Of a stretch of 64,000 nucleotides of DNA, positions 8,729 to 17,778 are shown piece after piece (the first letter of the stretch is position 1; each line of letters starts with the position of its first letter). The stretch spans positions 176,041-240,040 of the forward strand of contig CAINGU010000037.1 in the NCBI GenBank assembly GCA_903848645.1. Direction: 5' to 3'. The stretch comes from an uncultured cyanobacterium (GTDB lineage Bacteria > Cyanobacteriota > Cyanobacteriia > Cyanobacteriales > Nostocaceae). Under the pieces are notes generated by a model that was not told the origin of the DNA, did no database searches, and was given only the letters and a program-made list of their open reading frames with translations. Both the position numbers and the translations under genes were made by a program.

Positions 8729-9628
8729 ATGACGAGAAAAATCTTAACTGAACTAAGTTCACAAACTTACGAACACCCATTTGATCGGAAAGCCTTGGCT
8801 TCTTTACAAAGTATGCCGGGTATTTCTCCTTTGCTCAAAAAAGTCAACGAATATGGTATTGATCGTTTACTCAGATTACAAAGTATTGCTAGTGAAATCA
8901 GAGTCACACCCCGGAATTTTCCCCAATTGTATCAACCATTATTAGAAGCTTGCCAAATTCTTGATGTGACAACTATTCCTGAATTGTATTTATTTCGAGG
9001 TACAGGACATATTCAAACTTATATTATTGGAGTAGAAAAACCCATTGTTGGTATTAATATAGAAGCAATGGAATGGTTGAATTATGATGAATTGCTGTTT
9101 ATTTTTGGGTACGAAATTGCCCGAATTAAAAGTCAGCACATGATTTATCATCAAATATCAATTGTGATGCCAGCATTAAAAATATGGTTAAGCAGTACTA
9201 CATTAGGCTTAGGAGGATTGATAGCTAGTGGCGTAGAATTGGCGTTATATAATTGGGTAATGATGGCAAAGTTTACTGCTGACCGTGCTGGGTTATTAGC
9301 TTGTCAGGATATTGATGTGGCAACTACCGCACTGATGAAACTTGCAGGTTTACCAGAAGAGTATTTAACTCCTCACGTGATCGAAGATTTCCTCATTCAA
9401 TCCCGCGAATTTGCATCTAATAGTGTTGATAGTCTAGATCAAGTCACGAAAATATTAAGTTATTCAGAATCTAGTCTTTCTTGGTTAGTGATGCGAACTG
9501 GTGAATTATTAAAATGGGTTGATTCGGGAGAATACAATCATGTACTTCAAGGAGAAAATGTCAACACTTCAAAAGGAGAAGAGGAAGGAGAAGAAAAAGA
9601 AGGATGGAATTTTTTAACTTCTTGGTAA
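8729..9628 (+). CDS. M48-lineage peptidase homologue with lost zinc ligands
   Basis: This 299-aa protein has the layout of cyanobacterial M48 metallopeptidases: an N-terminal helical part, the protease core, and the SADRAG-like segment before a helical C-terminus. Where active enzymes have HExxH followed by KSxH, this one reads YEIAR (residues 128-132) followed by IKSQH. At the third-ligand site, where a Glu precedes the xxADRAG segment, it has Lys181 (KFTADRAG). All three zinc ligands are therefore absent, while the surrounding core is intact and the frame is open. It is best called a pseudoprotease. The C-terminus ends in a Glu-rich tail (about 280-294). Confidence 0.75.
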   Translation: MTRKILTELSSQTYEHPFDRKALASLQSMPGISPLLKKVNEYGIDRLLRLQSIASEIRVTPRNFPQLYQPLLEACQILDVTTIPELYLFRGTGHIQTYIIGVEKPIVGINIEAMEWLNYDELLFIFGYEIARIKSQHMIYHQISIVMPALKIWLSSTTLGLGGLIASGVELALYNWVMMAKFTADRAGLLACQDIDVATTALMKLAGLPEEYLTPHVIEDFLIQSREFASNSVDSLDQVTKILSYSESSLSWLVMRTGELLKWVDSGEYNHVLQGENVNTSKGEEEGEEKEGWNFLTSW

Positions 9629-9669
9629 GTAGATGAACTGAAATAAATATCAAATAATATTGTGAACTA

Positions 9670-9734
9670 GGGCAGGCTAGAAGCCCACCCCACAAGGGTT
9701 ATATATTTGTTATTGTGGGGTGGGCATCCTGCCC
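9670..9734. repeat. Imperfect palindrome, probable bidirectional terminator or REP-type element
   Basis: Arms GGGCAGG...GCCCACCCCACA (9670-9694) and TGTGGGGTGGGC...CCTGCCC (9714-9734) pair across a short A+T-rich loop. The element lies between two convergent genes. It could end transcription from either side. A dispersed repeat is equally possible. Confidence 0.65.
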
Positions 9735-9762
9735 GCCCATTTTATATTTAGTTGAATTTTGC

Positions 9763-10470
9763 CTAATCTTTCCACAAAGCAATACCACCTAACAACCCGG
9801 TGATATTAGGAATTAATTTCACATTTAGTGGCAGATTCATATTGATTCGCACTGCTTCACCACCACCGATATAAAGACAATCATAGTTAAATAATTGTTG
9901 TAAAGAAGCGATCGCTTTTTGTAATCGCTTATTCCATTTTTTCTCACCAATCTTATCTAAAGCTGCCCGTCCTAGTTGTTTTTCATAAGTTTCCCCTTTG
10001 CGAAATCGGTGATGTCCCATTTCCATATTTGGAACTAACTTCCCATCTACAAATAAGGCTGAACCAAAACCTGTACCCAAGGTAATTACCAGTTCTACAC
10101 CTTTACCAGAAATTGCCCCTAATCCCTGCATATCTGCATCATTAATGACTTTAACAGGTCTATTTAACTGTTGAGATAATGTTGTAGCTAAATCAAACCC
10201 AATCCAATCACAATGGAGATTGGCAGCGGTTTCGGTGACTCCATAACGAACCACACCGGGAAAACCTACTGATACCCGATGATATTCACCTTGAGCGGCG
10301 GCTAAGACTATAATAGTGTTGATTACTACTTCTGGTGTAGCGGGTTGAGGGGTTTCTAATCTGCCTCTTTCGGTTAAAGGTTTACCTGTGATATCTAACA
10401 CCATCGCTTTTACGCCACTACCGCCAATATCTACAGATAAGGTACGAATAGATCCGTTATCTTCTAACAT
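9763..10470 (-). CDS. ROK-family glucokinase, polyphosphate glucokinase type
   Basis: This 235-aa sugar kinase of the ASKHA fold has the phosphate-1 loop SVDIGGSGVKA (about residues 12-22), INDADMQGLG with the catalytic Asp, and the phosphate-2 loop TLGTGFGSALFVDG. The segment MGHHRFRKGETYEKQLG lacks the cysteine cluster of typical ROK regulators and resembles the polyphosphate-dependent glucokinase branch. The expected reaction is phosphorylation of glucose with polyphosphate and possibly ATP. The donor is inferred from this branch. The gene is convergent with the M48-like gene. Confidence 0.8.
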   Translation of the reverse strand: MLEDNGSIRTLSVDIGGSGVKAMVLDITGKPLTERGRLETPQPATPEVVINTIIVLAAAQGEYHRVSVGFPGVVRYGVTETAANLHCDWIGFDLATTLSQQLNRPVKVINDADMQGLGAISGKGVELVITLGTGFGSALFVDGKLVPNMEMGHHRFRKGETYEKQLGRAALDKIGEKKWNKRLQKAIASLQQLFNYDCLYIGGGEAVRINMNLPLNVKLIPNITGLLGGIALWKD

Positions 10471-10574
10471 AAGATTTTCTCGGTTTTTGCAACTTCTTTC
10501 GATATTACGTTGCTAAATTAGACTCCACAGGAGATGAATAAAAAAGTTTTCATAATAATGCTGCTTAAAAACCC

Positions 10575-10598
10575 GTAGGGGCGCAGGGCCTGCGCCCT
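10575..10598. repeat. Dispersed GTAGGGG palindrome (REP-like)
   Basis: GTAGGGGCGCAGGGCCTGCG and the following CCCT form a G+C-rich hairpin in an otherwise A+T-rich gap. Related copies lie at 11261, 30609, 42334, 42802 and 53024. Confidence 0.75.
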
Positions 10599-10752
10599 CT
10601 CCTCATCGGCCTGCTAATAACCACCATATATATTTTTCCCAACCATAACTAATTGAACACCAGATTGATTTAAATTTGCTAATCTAGAAGTAGTGTAAAT
10701 ATTCCTGATGGTAGTGCATTTTTCTATTAAAAATATTATTTGAGCAACAATT

Positions 10753-11253
10753 ATGACGACGTTTCACCCTAACAGCCTGCGTTCCTACAGTCAGGATGAT
10801 GTACAGCAAATTCTGCAATTAGCGATCGCTCGTCAAGTAGACGATAATGATCAAGAATTTTCCTATCAGCAAATACTGGAAATTGCGACAGAGTTACAAA
10901 TATCACCCGATATCCTCCAACAAGCGGAACGGGATTGGTTAGGTAAACAAAACGAAGTTGAACAACGTAAAAACTTTAATCTTTATCGTCAAAGTAAATT
11001 TAAAAAACGTTTAGGAAATTACGCAATTATTAATATTTTTTTCCTAGCGATAGATTCCATTAGTGGCGGTATTTCTTGGTCACTTTACATCTTACTAGGT
11101 TGCGGATTAGCCATATCCTTAGATATTTGGAATACTTTTCAAACCAAAGGTGAAGATTACGAAATCGCCTTTCAAAGATGGAATCGCAACCATCAAATTA
11201 AACAAACAATCAATACAGTTTTAAATAGGTGGTTTAAGGTATTTAGTCCTTAA
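10753..11253 (+). CDS. 2TM-domain membrane protein
   Basis: This 166-aa protein has a soluble N-terminal half and two hydrophobic helices. The soluble half includes SQDDVQQILQLAIARQ and FSYQQILEIATELQISPDILQQAE, a pattern seen in cyanobacterial 2TM proteins. The helices are at about residues 93-106 and 110-128, followed by a short basic tail. The function is unknown. The ATG at 10753 is preceded by an A+T-rich stretch with no strong ribosome binding site. It is flanked by REP-like palindromes on both sides (10575 and 11261). Confidence 0.65.
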   Translation: MTTFHPNSLRSYSQDDVQQILQLAIARQVDDNDQEFSYQQILEIATELQISPDILQQAERDWLGKQNEVEQRKNFNLYRQSKFKKRLGNYAIINIFFLAIDSISGGISWSLYILLGCGLAISLDIWNTFQTKGEDYEIAFQRWNRNHQIKQTINTVLNRWFKVFSP

Positions 11254-11260
11254 ACTGCCT

Positions 11261-11284
11261 GTAGGGGCGCAGGCCATGCGCCCT
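11261..11284. repeat. Dispersed GTAGGGG palindrome (REP-like)
   Basis: GTAGGGGCGCAGGCCATGCG followed by CCCT forms a hairpin in the short gap between two convergent genes (2TM protein and prfA). It differs from the copy at 10575 mainly in the loop. Confidence 0.75.
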
Positions 11285-11296
11285 CCAAATACTGAA

Positions 11297-12397
11297 TTAG
11301 CTACTAGAACCAGAAGCGGCTAATTCTGCTAACCGTTCTTGTTGATCTTGTGATATACAAGATTGAATCACCGTCTCTATATCACCTTCCAAAACAGGGT
11401 TAAGGGTAAAATTTTGACCTAAACGGTGGTCAGTCACCCGGCTATCTTTATAATTGTAAGTGCGAATTTTTTCGGAACGAGAACCTGTCCCAACTTGCGA
11501 TCGCCGCATGGAAGTCACAGCCTCCTGTTGTTCTCGCAATTTCAACTCATACAACTTAGCCCGGAGAATTTGCATCGCCCGTTCTTTATTCTGCAACTGA
11601 CTCCGTTCTTCTGTACAGAAAATCCGAATCCCAGTCGGTTTGTGGAACAAATCAGCGGCTGTTTCCACCTTATTCACGTTTTGTCCACCCGCACCACCAG
11701 AACGCGCCGTACTCATTTCAATATCTTTCGGGTCAATATGGATTTCCACTTCATCCACTTCTGGCATAATTGCTATAGTCGCAGTCGAAGTGTGAACCCT
11801 TCCTCCCGATTCCGTTGCTGGTACACGCTGAACACGATGTACACCAGATTCAAACTTTAGCTTACTATAAACACTATCGCCTTGAATTTCTAGAATTACT
11901 TCTTTAAACCCGCCCATTTCCCCCAAGGACTCGCTGACCAGCTTCACCTTCCAACCTTGGACATCAGCATAGCGAGAATACATCCGCAGTAAATCTCCTG
12001 CCCAGATACTAGCTTCATCGCCGCCAGTACCAGCGCGAATTTCCAACATAATGTTTTTATCATCGTTGGGGTCACGGGGTAGCAGCAACACCTTTAAGCG
12101 ACTTTCTAAATATTCCAGCTTTTCTTCTAGTTCACTAACTTCCATTGCTGCCATTTGATGCAACTCTAGATCGCTATTGGACTCTTTGAGTACCTGACGC
12201 GCTCCTACTAATTCATCCTGGGCTGTTTTCCAAGTTTCATAGGTATTAACTACCTCTTCTAAAGAAGAACGAGACTTAGCAATTTTTTGATACTCATCAG
12301 GATTACCAGCGGTATCAGGATCGGCTAAACGGCGTGTTAACTCATGAAAAGTTTGTTCAACAGATTTAAGTTTCTCCAGTAAGTATGATTCTGCCAT
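11297..12397 (-). CDS. prfA: Peptide chain release factor 1
   Basis: RF1 reads UAA and UAG stop codons and triggers hydrolysis of peptidyl-tRNA on the ribosome. The 366-aa product contains the catalytic GGQ in [15 protein letters not shown] and the codon-recognition region near [17 protein letters not shown], and ends in the usual helical tail. The start is set at the ATG 12397 ([10 protein letters not shown]), which matches the family. The frame is open to 12442, but the extra 15 residues are not family-like. It is the last gene of the long minus-strand translation cluster, following rpmE. Confidence 0.95.
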   Translation of the reverse strand: MAESYLLEKLKSVEQTFHELTRRLADPDTAGNPDEYQKIAKSRSSLEEVVNTYETWKTAQDELVGARQVLKESNSDLELHQMAAMEVSELEEKLEYLESRLKVLLLPRDPNDDKNIMLEIRAGTGGDEASIWAGDLLRMYSRYADVQGWKVKLVSESLGEMGGFKEVILEIQGDSVYSKLKFESGVHRVQRVPATESGGRVHTSTATIAIMPEVDEVEIHIDPKDIEMSTARSGGAGGQNVNKVETAADLFHKPTGIRIFCTEERSQLQNKERAMQILRAKLYELKLREQQEAVTSMRRSQVGTGSRSEKIRTYNYKDSRVTDHRLGQNFTLNPVLEGDIETVIQSCISQDQQERLAELAASGSSS

Positions 12398-12518
12398 GAT
12401 GACTATAAATGCTCCTAAAAAATAACAAGTTGGCTCAAGCATTAAATGACAAGCGACCCAGCACTATGCAGGGTCGTCTATGGCTTCCGCCATGCTATCA
12501 ATAGCTACAGCCAACCAG

Positions 12519-12767
12519 CTACTTTTGATTATCGTCGCCAGTTTGAGTTTCAGTTTGAGTGCTGGACATACCATATTTACGGAGGAAGCGTTCTACACGG
12601 CCTTCAGTATCAATCATTTTCTGAGTACCAGTGTAAAAGGGGTGATTTCCAGACCAAACATCTACGTGTAATTCGGGCTTAGTAGCACCAATAGTCATAA
12701 TAACTTGACCATTACAGTAGACTTTAGCGTCTGGATACCATTTGGGATGAATATCAGGTTTAGCCAT
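12519..12767 (-). CDS. rpmE: 50S ribosomal protein L31
   Basis: Large-subunit protein of 82 aa starting MAKPDIHPKWYPDAKVYCNG. It contains the typical DVWSGNHPFYTGTQ segment and FLRKYGM near the end, followed by a T/Q/D-rich tail. The zinc-binding cysteines of the C+ type are not all present (only one Cys is visible), so this is the zinc-independent L31 form. The frame is open upstream to 12974, but that extension is spacer sequence. The ATG at 12767 is the family start. Confidence 0.93.
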   Translation of the reverse strand: MAKPDIHPKWYPDAKVYCNGQVIMTIGATKPELHVDVWSGNHPFYTGTQKMIDTEGRVERFLRKYGMSSTQTETQTGDDNQK

Positions 12768-12794
12768 TGTTTTTTTTGTTGCGAATCTATATAA

Positions 12795-12896
12795 ATTGAG
12801 ACTGGAGATTGGGGACTGGGGATTGGGACTGGGGATTAGGTAAAAGTTTTCTTCCTTTTTCTTCCTGACTCCTGACTCCTGATTCCTGACTCCTAT
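12795..12896. repeat. Heptamer-type repeats in the rpmE-rpsI gap
   Basis: The gap contains degenerate GGGGACT/GGGGATT units (12795-12838) and then repeats of CTCCTGA with variants (12864-12895). Both have a 7-bp period. Confidence 0.7.
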
Positions 12897-12897
12897 C

Positions 12898-13314
12898 TTA
12901 ACGTTTGGAGTATTGAGGAGCTTTGCGGGCTTTGTGCAAACCGTATTTCTTCCGTTCTTTAGCTCGTGGGTCACGAGTTAAATAGCCTTCAGTTTTCAAA
13001 GGTGAACGGTTATCTGGGTCGAGTTGACACAAAGCGCGGGCAACTCCTAGACGAATAGAATCAGCCTGTCCAGTTAAGCCACCACCTTCAGCTTTTACCA
13101 AGATGTCATATTCGCTTTCTAATCCCAAGGTTTCCAAAGGTGCTTTGATAGCTCCCAAGTAGTTAGGATTGAATTGGAAATACAAATCTCCATCTTTACC
13201 GTTAACAGTCATTTTCCCTTCACCGGGAACTAGACGAACTCTAGCAACTGAGGCTTTACGGCGACCAGTACCCCAGTAAACGGCACGACCGCTGTTAATT
13301 TCTGCTACCTGCAT
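12898..13314 (-). CDS. rpsI: 30S ribosomal protein S9
   Basis: Small-subunit protein of 138 aa whose C-terminal tail reaches the P-site tRNA. It shows [19 protein letters not shown] near residues 14-32, [19 protein letters not shown] in the middle, and a basic end [11 protein letters not shown]. The start ATG shares one base with the rplM stop (13314), so the two genes are translationally coupled, as is usual for rplM-rpsI. Confidence 0.98.
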   Translation of the reverse strand: MQVAEINSGRAVYWGTGRRKASVARVRLVPGEGKMTVNGKDGDLYFQFNPNYLGAIKAPLETLGLESEYDILVKAEGGGLTGQADSIRLGVARALCQLDPDNRSPLKTEGYLTRDPRAKERKKYGLHKARKAPQYSKR

Positions 13315-13769
13315 TAGTTTTCTCCAGGAATTGTACTAATTGTGATTTCTTTGGGTTGTTGTGCTTCATGCGGGTGAGTTGGCCCTGCATACACTTTCAG
13401 TTTGGTAAATAACTGCTTACCCAAACTATTTTTAGGTAACATACCTTTAATAGCGTGTTCAAGAATTCTTTCTGGTAATCGCTGTTGTAACTTAGCGAAA
13501 GTTTCTGTTTTCATTCCACCAGGACGGCCAGAATGGCGACGGTAAAGCTTTTGAGTCCGCTTTTTACCTGTAACTGCCACTTTCTCAGCATTGATAATAA
13601 TGACAAAATCCCCTGTATCCAAGTGAGGTGTAAATTCAGGTTTCTTTTTGCCTCTAAGAATCATGGCGACTTCTGTAGCCAGACGACCCAGACGTTTATC
13701 TGTAGCGTCTACTAAGTACCAATCGCGCTCAATAGATTGTTGAGGGGGAAGGTAAGTTTTACTAGTCAT
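13314..13769 (-). CDS. rplM: 50S ribosomal protein L13
   Basis: Early-assembling large-subunit protein, 151 aa, with [20 protein letters not shown] at the start, the [18 protein letters not shown] core and [17 protein letters not shown]. It overlaps rpsI by one base. A 57-bp gap made of GTCAGTT heptamers separates it from truA upstream. Confidence 0.98.
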   Translation of the reverse strand: MTSKTYLPPQQSIERDWYLVDATDKRLGRLATEVAMILRGKKKPEFTPHLDTGDFVIIINAEKVAVTGKKRTQKLYRRHSGRPGGMKTETFAKLQQRLPERILEHAIKGMLPKNSLGKQLFTKLKVYAGPTHPHEAQQPKEITISTIPGEN

Positions 13770-13770
13770 T

Positions 13771-13826
13771 TTGTTTGTCAGTTGTCAGTTGTCAGTTGTC
13801 AGTTGTTAGTTGTCAGTTGTCAGTTG
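13771..13826. repeat. Tandem heptamer repeat, unit GTCAGTT
   Basis: About seven to eight GTCAGTT units, one with a TTAGTT variant, fill the whole truA-rplM spacer. This matches the heptanucleotide short tandem repeats known from Anabaena-type genomes. Confidence 0.92.
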
Positions 13827-14657
13827 TCAATTTTCATGACCCATGACTAGGTATGGTTGGGTGTCATACCAGATTTTTGGCGGAAAGGGAAAATCGGGAT
13901 AACCGACTCTCAACAAGCATAACCCGTGAGCAGGTGCAGAATATTTTACTTCTTCCCGGCGTTCTTGTTGCCAGATTTCGGTGAAGTCATCTAGAGTCCG
14001 CTGACCAGAACCTACTTGTACTACCATTCCGATTAATAACCTCACCATGCCATATAAAAATCCATTAGCCTGAATTTCAATATGGATGAATGATCCACTA
14101 CGACGACATTCTACTGCTTGCACTTCTACCCAGGAATGCGATCGCGCTGACCCAGCCCGTTCAAAAGCAGATAAATGGTGTTTTCCCAGCAGCGGTTTCA
14201 GGGCAGATGTAATTAAGGCTTCATCTAAAGGAGCATAATAATAATGCCAACTGAAAGGTTGTACGAATAAATTCGGTAAATCTTCAGTATAGATAGTGTA
14301 GCGATATCGTCGGTAAACTGCGCTAAAACGGGCGTGCCAACTTTCACTTACACCTGCTGATGCCCTGATTAATATCCCTGCGGGCAAATAGCCATTGAGA
14401 ACTTTTGCCCACCTGTGAGCAGGAATTAAAGTTGTAGCTTGAAAATGGGCTACTTGAGCGGCAGCATGGACTCCAGAATCAGTTCTACCTGCTCCGTGGA
14501 GTGTCACATGATACCCTAGAACAGTGGCTATAGCTGTTTCTATCTCTTCTTGGACAGTGCGCTGTCCTTTTTGTCGTTGCCAGCCGTGAAAATGAGTACC
14601 TACATACTGAATGACTAAGGCTACTCGCTGAGTGGCTTGCTGGCGGCTTTCTAACAT
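13827..14657 (-). CDS. truA: tRNA pseudouridine(38-40) synthase TruA
   Basis: TruA isomerises uridines 38-40 of the tRNA anticodon arm. The 276-aa product has the N-terminal YVGTHFHGWQRQ, the catalytic Asp motif GAGRTDSGVHAAAQVAHF and the conserved YRYTIY segment, with MVRLLIGMVVQVGSG toward the C-terminus. The gene lies between rplQ and rplM, the standard cyanobacterial position, and both flanking gaps are heptamer repeats. Confidence 0.96.
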   Translation of the reverse strand: MLESRQQATQRVALVIQYVGTHFHGWQRQKGQRTVQEEIETAIATVLGYHVTLHGAGRTDSGVHAAAQVAHFQATTLIPAHRWAKVLNGYLPAGILIRASAGVSESWHARFSAVYRRYRYTIYTEDLPNLFVQPFSWHYYYAPLDEALITSALKPLLGKHHLSAFERAGSARSHSWVEVQAVECRRSGSFIHIEIQANGFLYGMVRLLIGMVVQVGSGQRTLDDFTEIWQQERREEVKYSAPAHGLCLLRVGYPDFPFPPKIWYDTQPYLVMGHEN

Positions 14658-14664
14658 ACTTGTT

Positions 14665-14749
14665 TGTCAGTTGTCAGTTGTCAGTCGTCAGTTGTCAGTT
14701 GTTTTTTATTTGCTACTGACCAATGACCAATGACTAATGACTAATAACT
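14665..14749. repeat. Heptamer repeats GTCAGTT and CCAATGA
   Basis: The rplQ-truA gap holds GTCAGTT units (14667-14701) and then CAATGAC-type units (14720-14745). The pairing of a GTCAGTT run with a CCAATGA run recurs in the gaps at 21862, 22950 and 28518. Confidence 0.88.
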
Positions 14750-15100
14750 TTAAACTAGTTCAATAATCGCCATTTCAGCATGATCACCGCGACGGGGGAC
14801 GGTATGCAGAATGCGAGTATAACCACCTTGACGGTCAGCATACCGAGTTGGAGCTTGCTCGAATAGTGCATGAACTAGGGTCTTGTCGTAGATATAACCT
14901 AATGCCTTTCGACGTGATGCTAAAGAGCCATCTTTAGCTAGGGTAATCATTTTATCTACTTCACTGCGGACAACTTTAGCTCGGATTAAAGTTGTAGTAA
15001 TTCGACCATGACGTACCAATTCTGTTGTCAAAGCTCTGAGAAGAGCTTTACGTTGATCTGCTGGTTTACTAAGTTTTTTGACTCGGCAACGATGACGCAT
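14750..15100 (-). CDS. rplQ: 50S ribosomal protein L17
   Basis: Large-subunit protein near the peptide tunnel exit, 116 aa. The opening [20 protein letters not shown] and the ending [20 protein letters not shown] are family hallmarks. It follows rpoA by 39 bp, the conserved bacterial order. Confidence 0.98.
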   Translation of the reverse strand: MRHRCRVKKLSKPADQRKALLRALTTELVRHGRITTTLIRAKVVRSEVDKMITLAKDGSLASRRKALGYIYDKTLVHALFEQAPTRYADRQGGYTRILHTVPRRGDHAEMAIIELV

Positions 15101-15139
15101 AACAATGCACTAATGAAGTTTCATTTATGGGGTTTTGAT

Positions 15140-16084
15140 TTAGCTAGGTTTAGAGCTTCTTTCTTGAGGTAAAGTAATACCTAAGCGACGCTGTAAAGCC
15201 TCAACTACTTCTTCCGCTGACTTTTGACCAAAGTTTTTGATTTCTAAAAGGTCTTCTTGGGTGTAATCCAATAAGTCGGCTACGGAGTTTACTTGAGCGC
15301 GTTTTAGACAGTTATAAGCTCTGACAGATAACTGTAATTCTTCAATAGGAATTTGCGCGGTGGGATCATCTGGGATATCTGACCCTGTATCTGTTGGTTC
15401 TAAGGAGATATCTTTCAATGGATTGAATAAATCTACCAAAATTCCAGCAGCGGATGATAGTGCTTCTTGAGGAGAAATACTACCATTAGTCCATACTTCC
15501 AACAGTAGTCTGTCTTTCAAAGAACCATCGCCACGGGCTTCTTCAACACTATAGTTGACTTTCCGCACGGGCATAAACACTGAGTCAATTTGGAGAAAAT
15601 CCAAAGATGTGGCTTCTTCTCTGCCTCGTTCTACAGTCCGGTAGCCCTTGCCTCGCTCAATCCGAAATTCCATTTCCAGTTTTCCACCTTCAGCAATGGT
15701 GGCGATATACTGGGTCGGGTCAATCACTTCTACTTCACTAGGTAAATCGAAATGTGCCACAGTAACTGTTGCCGGTCCATTCACGAGTAACCGACCAATT
15801 TGGGGTTGAGAAGAATAGTTCTTAAGAATGACATCCTTCATTCGCATGAGGATTTCCAGCACGTCTTCTCTTACCCCTGGAACTGTCGCAAACTCATGAC
15901 TAACACCAGCAATTCTTACTGCTGTCACTGATGTTCCTTCTAAATTAGAAAGTAAAACCCGCCGCAACGCGTTGCCAACAGTTGTCCCTTGACCACGCTC
16001 TAGGGGTTCTAGAACGAATTTACTGTAATAGCTCCGACTTTCTTCAGCATTAGACTCTACACATTCAATTTGAAACTGCGCCAC
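15140..16084 (-). CDS. rpoA: RNA polymerase alpha subunit
   Basis: RpoA dimerises to seed RNA polymerase assembly, and its C-terminal domain contacts activators and UP elements. The N-terminal domain shows LEPLERGQGTTVGNALRRVL. The C-terminal domain carries the helix-hairpin-helix region VRAYNCLKRAQVNSVADLL and EIKNFGQKSAEEVVEAL. The start is a GTG at 16084 giving VAQFQIECVES, as in the family. A strong GGGAGG lies eight bases upstream. An ATG 30 bp further up (16114) would add residues that are simply the translated ribosome binding site. The product is 314 aa. Confidence 0.96.
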   Translation of the reverse strand: MAQFQIECVESNAEESRSYYSKFVLEPLERGQGTTVGNALRRVLLSNLEGTSVTAVRIAGVSHEFATVPGVREDVLEILMRMKDVILKNYSSQPQIGRLLVNGPATVTVAHFDLPSEVEVIDPTQYIATIAEGGKLEMEFRIERGKGYRTVERGREEATSLDFLQIDSVFMPVRKVNYSVEEARGDGSLKDRLLLEVWTNGSISPQEALSSAAGILVDLFNPLKDISLEPTDTGSDIPDDPTAQIPIEELQLSVRAYNCLKRAQVNSVADLLDYTQEDLLEIKNFGQKSAEEVVEALQRRLGITLPQERSSKPS

Positions 16085-16107
16085 GGAGTAGCCTCCCTCA
16101 CTTCGTA

Positions 16108-16170
16108 AAGTCAAAAGTCAAAATTCAAAAGTCAACAGTCAACAGTCAAAAGTTGACAGTTAACTGTTAG
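16108..16170. repeat. Degenerate AGTCAAA/AGTCAAC repeat
   Basis: Runs of AGTCAAA, AGTCAAC and AGTTGAC units fill the rpsK-rpoA gap. The units mix periods of 7 and 10, so this copy is more degenerate than its neighbours. Confidence 0.65.
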
Positions 16171-16181
16171 ATGAGAAAAGT

Positions 16182-16577
16182 TTAAACTCGACGGCGCTTG
16201 GGTGGACGGCAACCGTTATGAGGAATTGGGGTAATATCACGAATGAGTGTAATTTCCAATCCTGCACCTTGAAGCGCCCGAATAGCGGTTTCTCTACCTG
16301 CACCGGGACCGCTCACCATGACTTCGATTTGCCGCATTCCTTGGTCTGTGGCTCGTCTAGCTGCACTTTCAGCAGCGGTTTGTGCGGCGAAGGGAGTTCC
16401 TTTTTTTGCCCCTTTAAATCCACTAGAACCAGCACTTGCCCAGGAGATAACATCTCCATTTTGATCGGTAATCGTGACAATGCTATTGTTGAAGGTAGAC
16501 TGAATGTAGGCAACCCCATTGGGTACGTTCCGTTTCTGCTTTTTGCTCCCGGATTTTTTCGTTGGTTGTCTGGCCAT
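16182..16577 (-). CDS. rpsK: 30S ribosomal protein S11
   Basis: Platform protein of the small subunit, 131 aa. It shows [18 protein letters not shown], the [17 protein letters not shown] core and [10 protein letters not shown] at the C-terminus. It lies between rpsM and rpoA as in most bacteria. Confidence 0.98.
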   Translation of the reverse strand: MARQPTKKSGSKKQKRNVPNGVAYIQSTFNNSIVTITDQNGDVISWASAGSSGFKGAKKGTPFAAQTAAESAARRATDQGMRQIEVMVSGPGAGRETAIRALQGAGLEITLIRDITPIPHNGCRPPKRRRV

Positions 16578-16631
16578 ATTTCTTTAGTGAATTTAAGGTA
16601 CAACTTGCTAATTGCAGCAAGTTTAGAAAAA

Positions 16632-17012
16632 TTATTTGCCAGGGGCTTTCTTCTTACCAGCCACTGTCTGTCTTCTACCACGTCTGGTTCTAGCGTTTGT
16701 CCGGGTTCTTTGTCCACGCACTGGTAAGCCCATGCGGTGTCTCCGACCTCTGTAACAGCCAATGTCAACTAAACGTTTAATATTTAGTCCTTCTAGACGG
16801 CGTAAATCTCCTTCAACCTGATAGTTGCTTTCGATTTCTCCTCTCAGGGCAGCTACATCAGCATCAGACAGGTCTTTTACGCGGGTATCTGGGTTTACAC
16901 CAGTAGCTGCGAGAATTTGATGTGATCTAGTTAAGCCAATTCCGTAAATGTATGTTAGACCAATTTCTACACGCTTATCGCGGGGAAGGTCTACGCCGGA
17001 AATCCGTGCCAC
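16632..17012 (-). CDS. rpsM: 30S ribosomal protein S13
   Basis: Head protein of the small subunit contacting the P-site tRNA and the inter-subunit bridge, 126 aa. [20 protein letters not shown] opens the protein. [18 protein letters not shown] and the basic tail ending GKKKAPGK close it. Confidence 0.98.
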   Translation of the reverse strand: MARISGVDLPRDKRVEIGLTYIYGIGLTRSHQILAATGVNPDTRVKDLSDADVAALRGEIESNYQVEGDLRRLEGLNIKRLVDIGCYRGRRHRMGLPVRGQRTRTNARTRRGRRQTVAGKKKAPGK

Positions 17013-17118
17013 AATGAATCTCTCCCTATTGTTTTCGTAGTTGCAGTTTGCAAAGCGCGATAGCGTGGCCTTAGCCGTTTAATTGTCGCGGTTTAAACTT
17101 TGCTTTGATAGATAATTT

Positions 17119-17232
17119 CTATCCCTGGCGTTGTTTGTGTTTGGGATTTTCACAAATCACCATAACGCGACCACGACGCTTGATCACGCTGCACTTTTCA
17201 CAAATTTTCTTAACTGAGGCTCTGACTTTCAT
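17119..17232 (-). CDS. rpmJ: 50S ribosomal protein L36
   Basis: This 37-aa gene is short and easily missed. The minus strand reads [20 protein letters not shown] and continues [17 protein letters not shown], the complete zinc-ribbon L36. Three cysteines and the C-terminal histidine (CxxC...C...H) are present. The stop is TAG at 17119-17121. It sits between infA and rpsM, the conserved place. Confidence 0.97.
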   Translation of the reverse strand: MKVRASVKKICEKCSVIKRRGRVMVICENPKHKQRQG

Positions 17233-17349
17233 GCCTTTTAAAATTGACTCCAAATAGTAAATTATAGCATTTCTAGAAGAAATATTTCAGTTATGTAACT
17301 AGAAAAAGACCAGTTGATTTATGTATGGTAAGATTCTCTGTTATTGATT

Positions 17350-17574
17350 TTATTTCTTCCGCAGGCGATAGGTGATTCTACCTTTGGTTAAGTCGTAGGG
17401 TGTTAATTCAACTTTGACGCGATCGCCAGGTAAAATCTTGATGTAATTACGGCGAATTTTCCCAGAAATGTGTGCCAGGACATTAAAGCCGTTATCCAAG
17501 TCAACACGAAACATTGCATTAGGCAACGATTCGGTGACAGTCCCTTCCATTTCAATTAGATCTTGCTTAGACAA
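17350..17574 (-). CDS. infA: Translation initiation factor IF-1
   Basis: IF-1 binds the ribosomal A site during initiation. The 74-aa S1-type OB fold has [40 protein letters not shown] and [11 protein letters not shown]. It is followed by rpmJ and preceded by adk after about 200 bp without a recognised gene. Confidence 0.98.
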
Positions 17575-17778
17575 GTTTTTTCCTCAACTCAACAATCTCC
17601 TATTGTCCTTGTACCATGGGCATCAAGAACACAATTAGAGAAAATATCAACAGTTTATTAATATATCTTAGCTAAAATTGACTTGCGCCTGGCTTGGAAG
17701 ATAGGGGTGAGGTAATAAAGGCAAGGGAAAATTTGGTTTTTTCTCTCTACCGACATAGACCGCTACCCCTGAGTTTCT

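Noticed and set aside
12446..12682. Two plus-strand frames overlapping rpmE
   Set aside because: They are antisense readings of the L31 gene and its spacer.
13771..14749. Heptamer runs as a possible CRISPR array
   Set aside because: Seven-base tandem units without spacers. No cas genes in the window.
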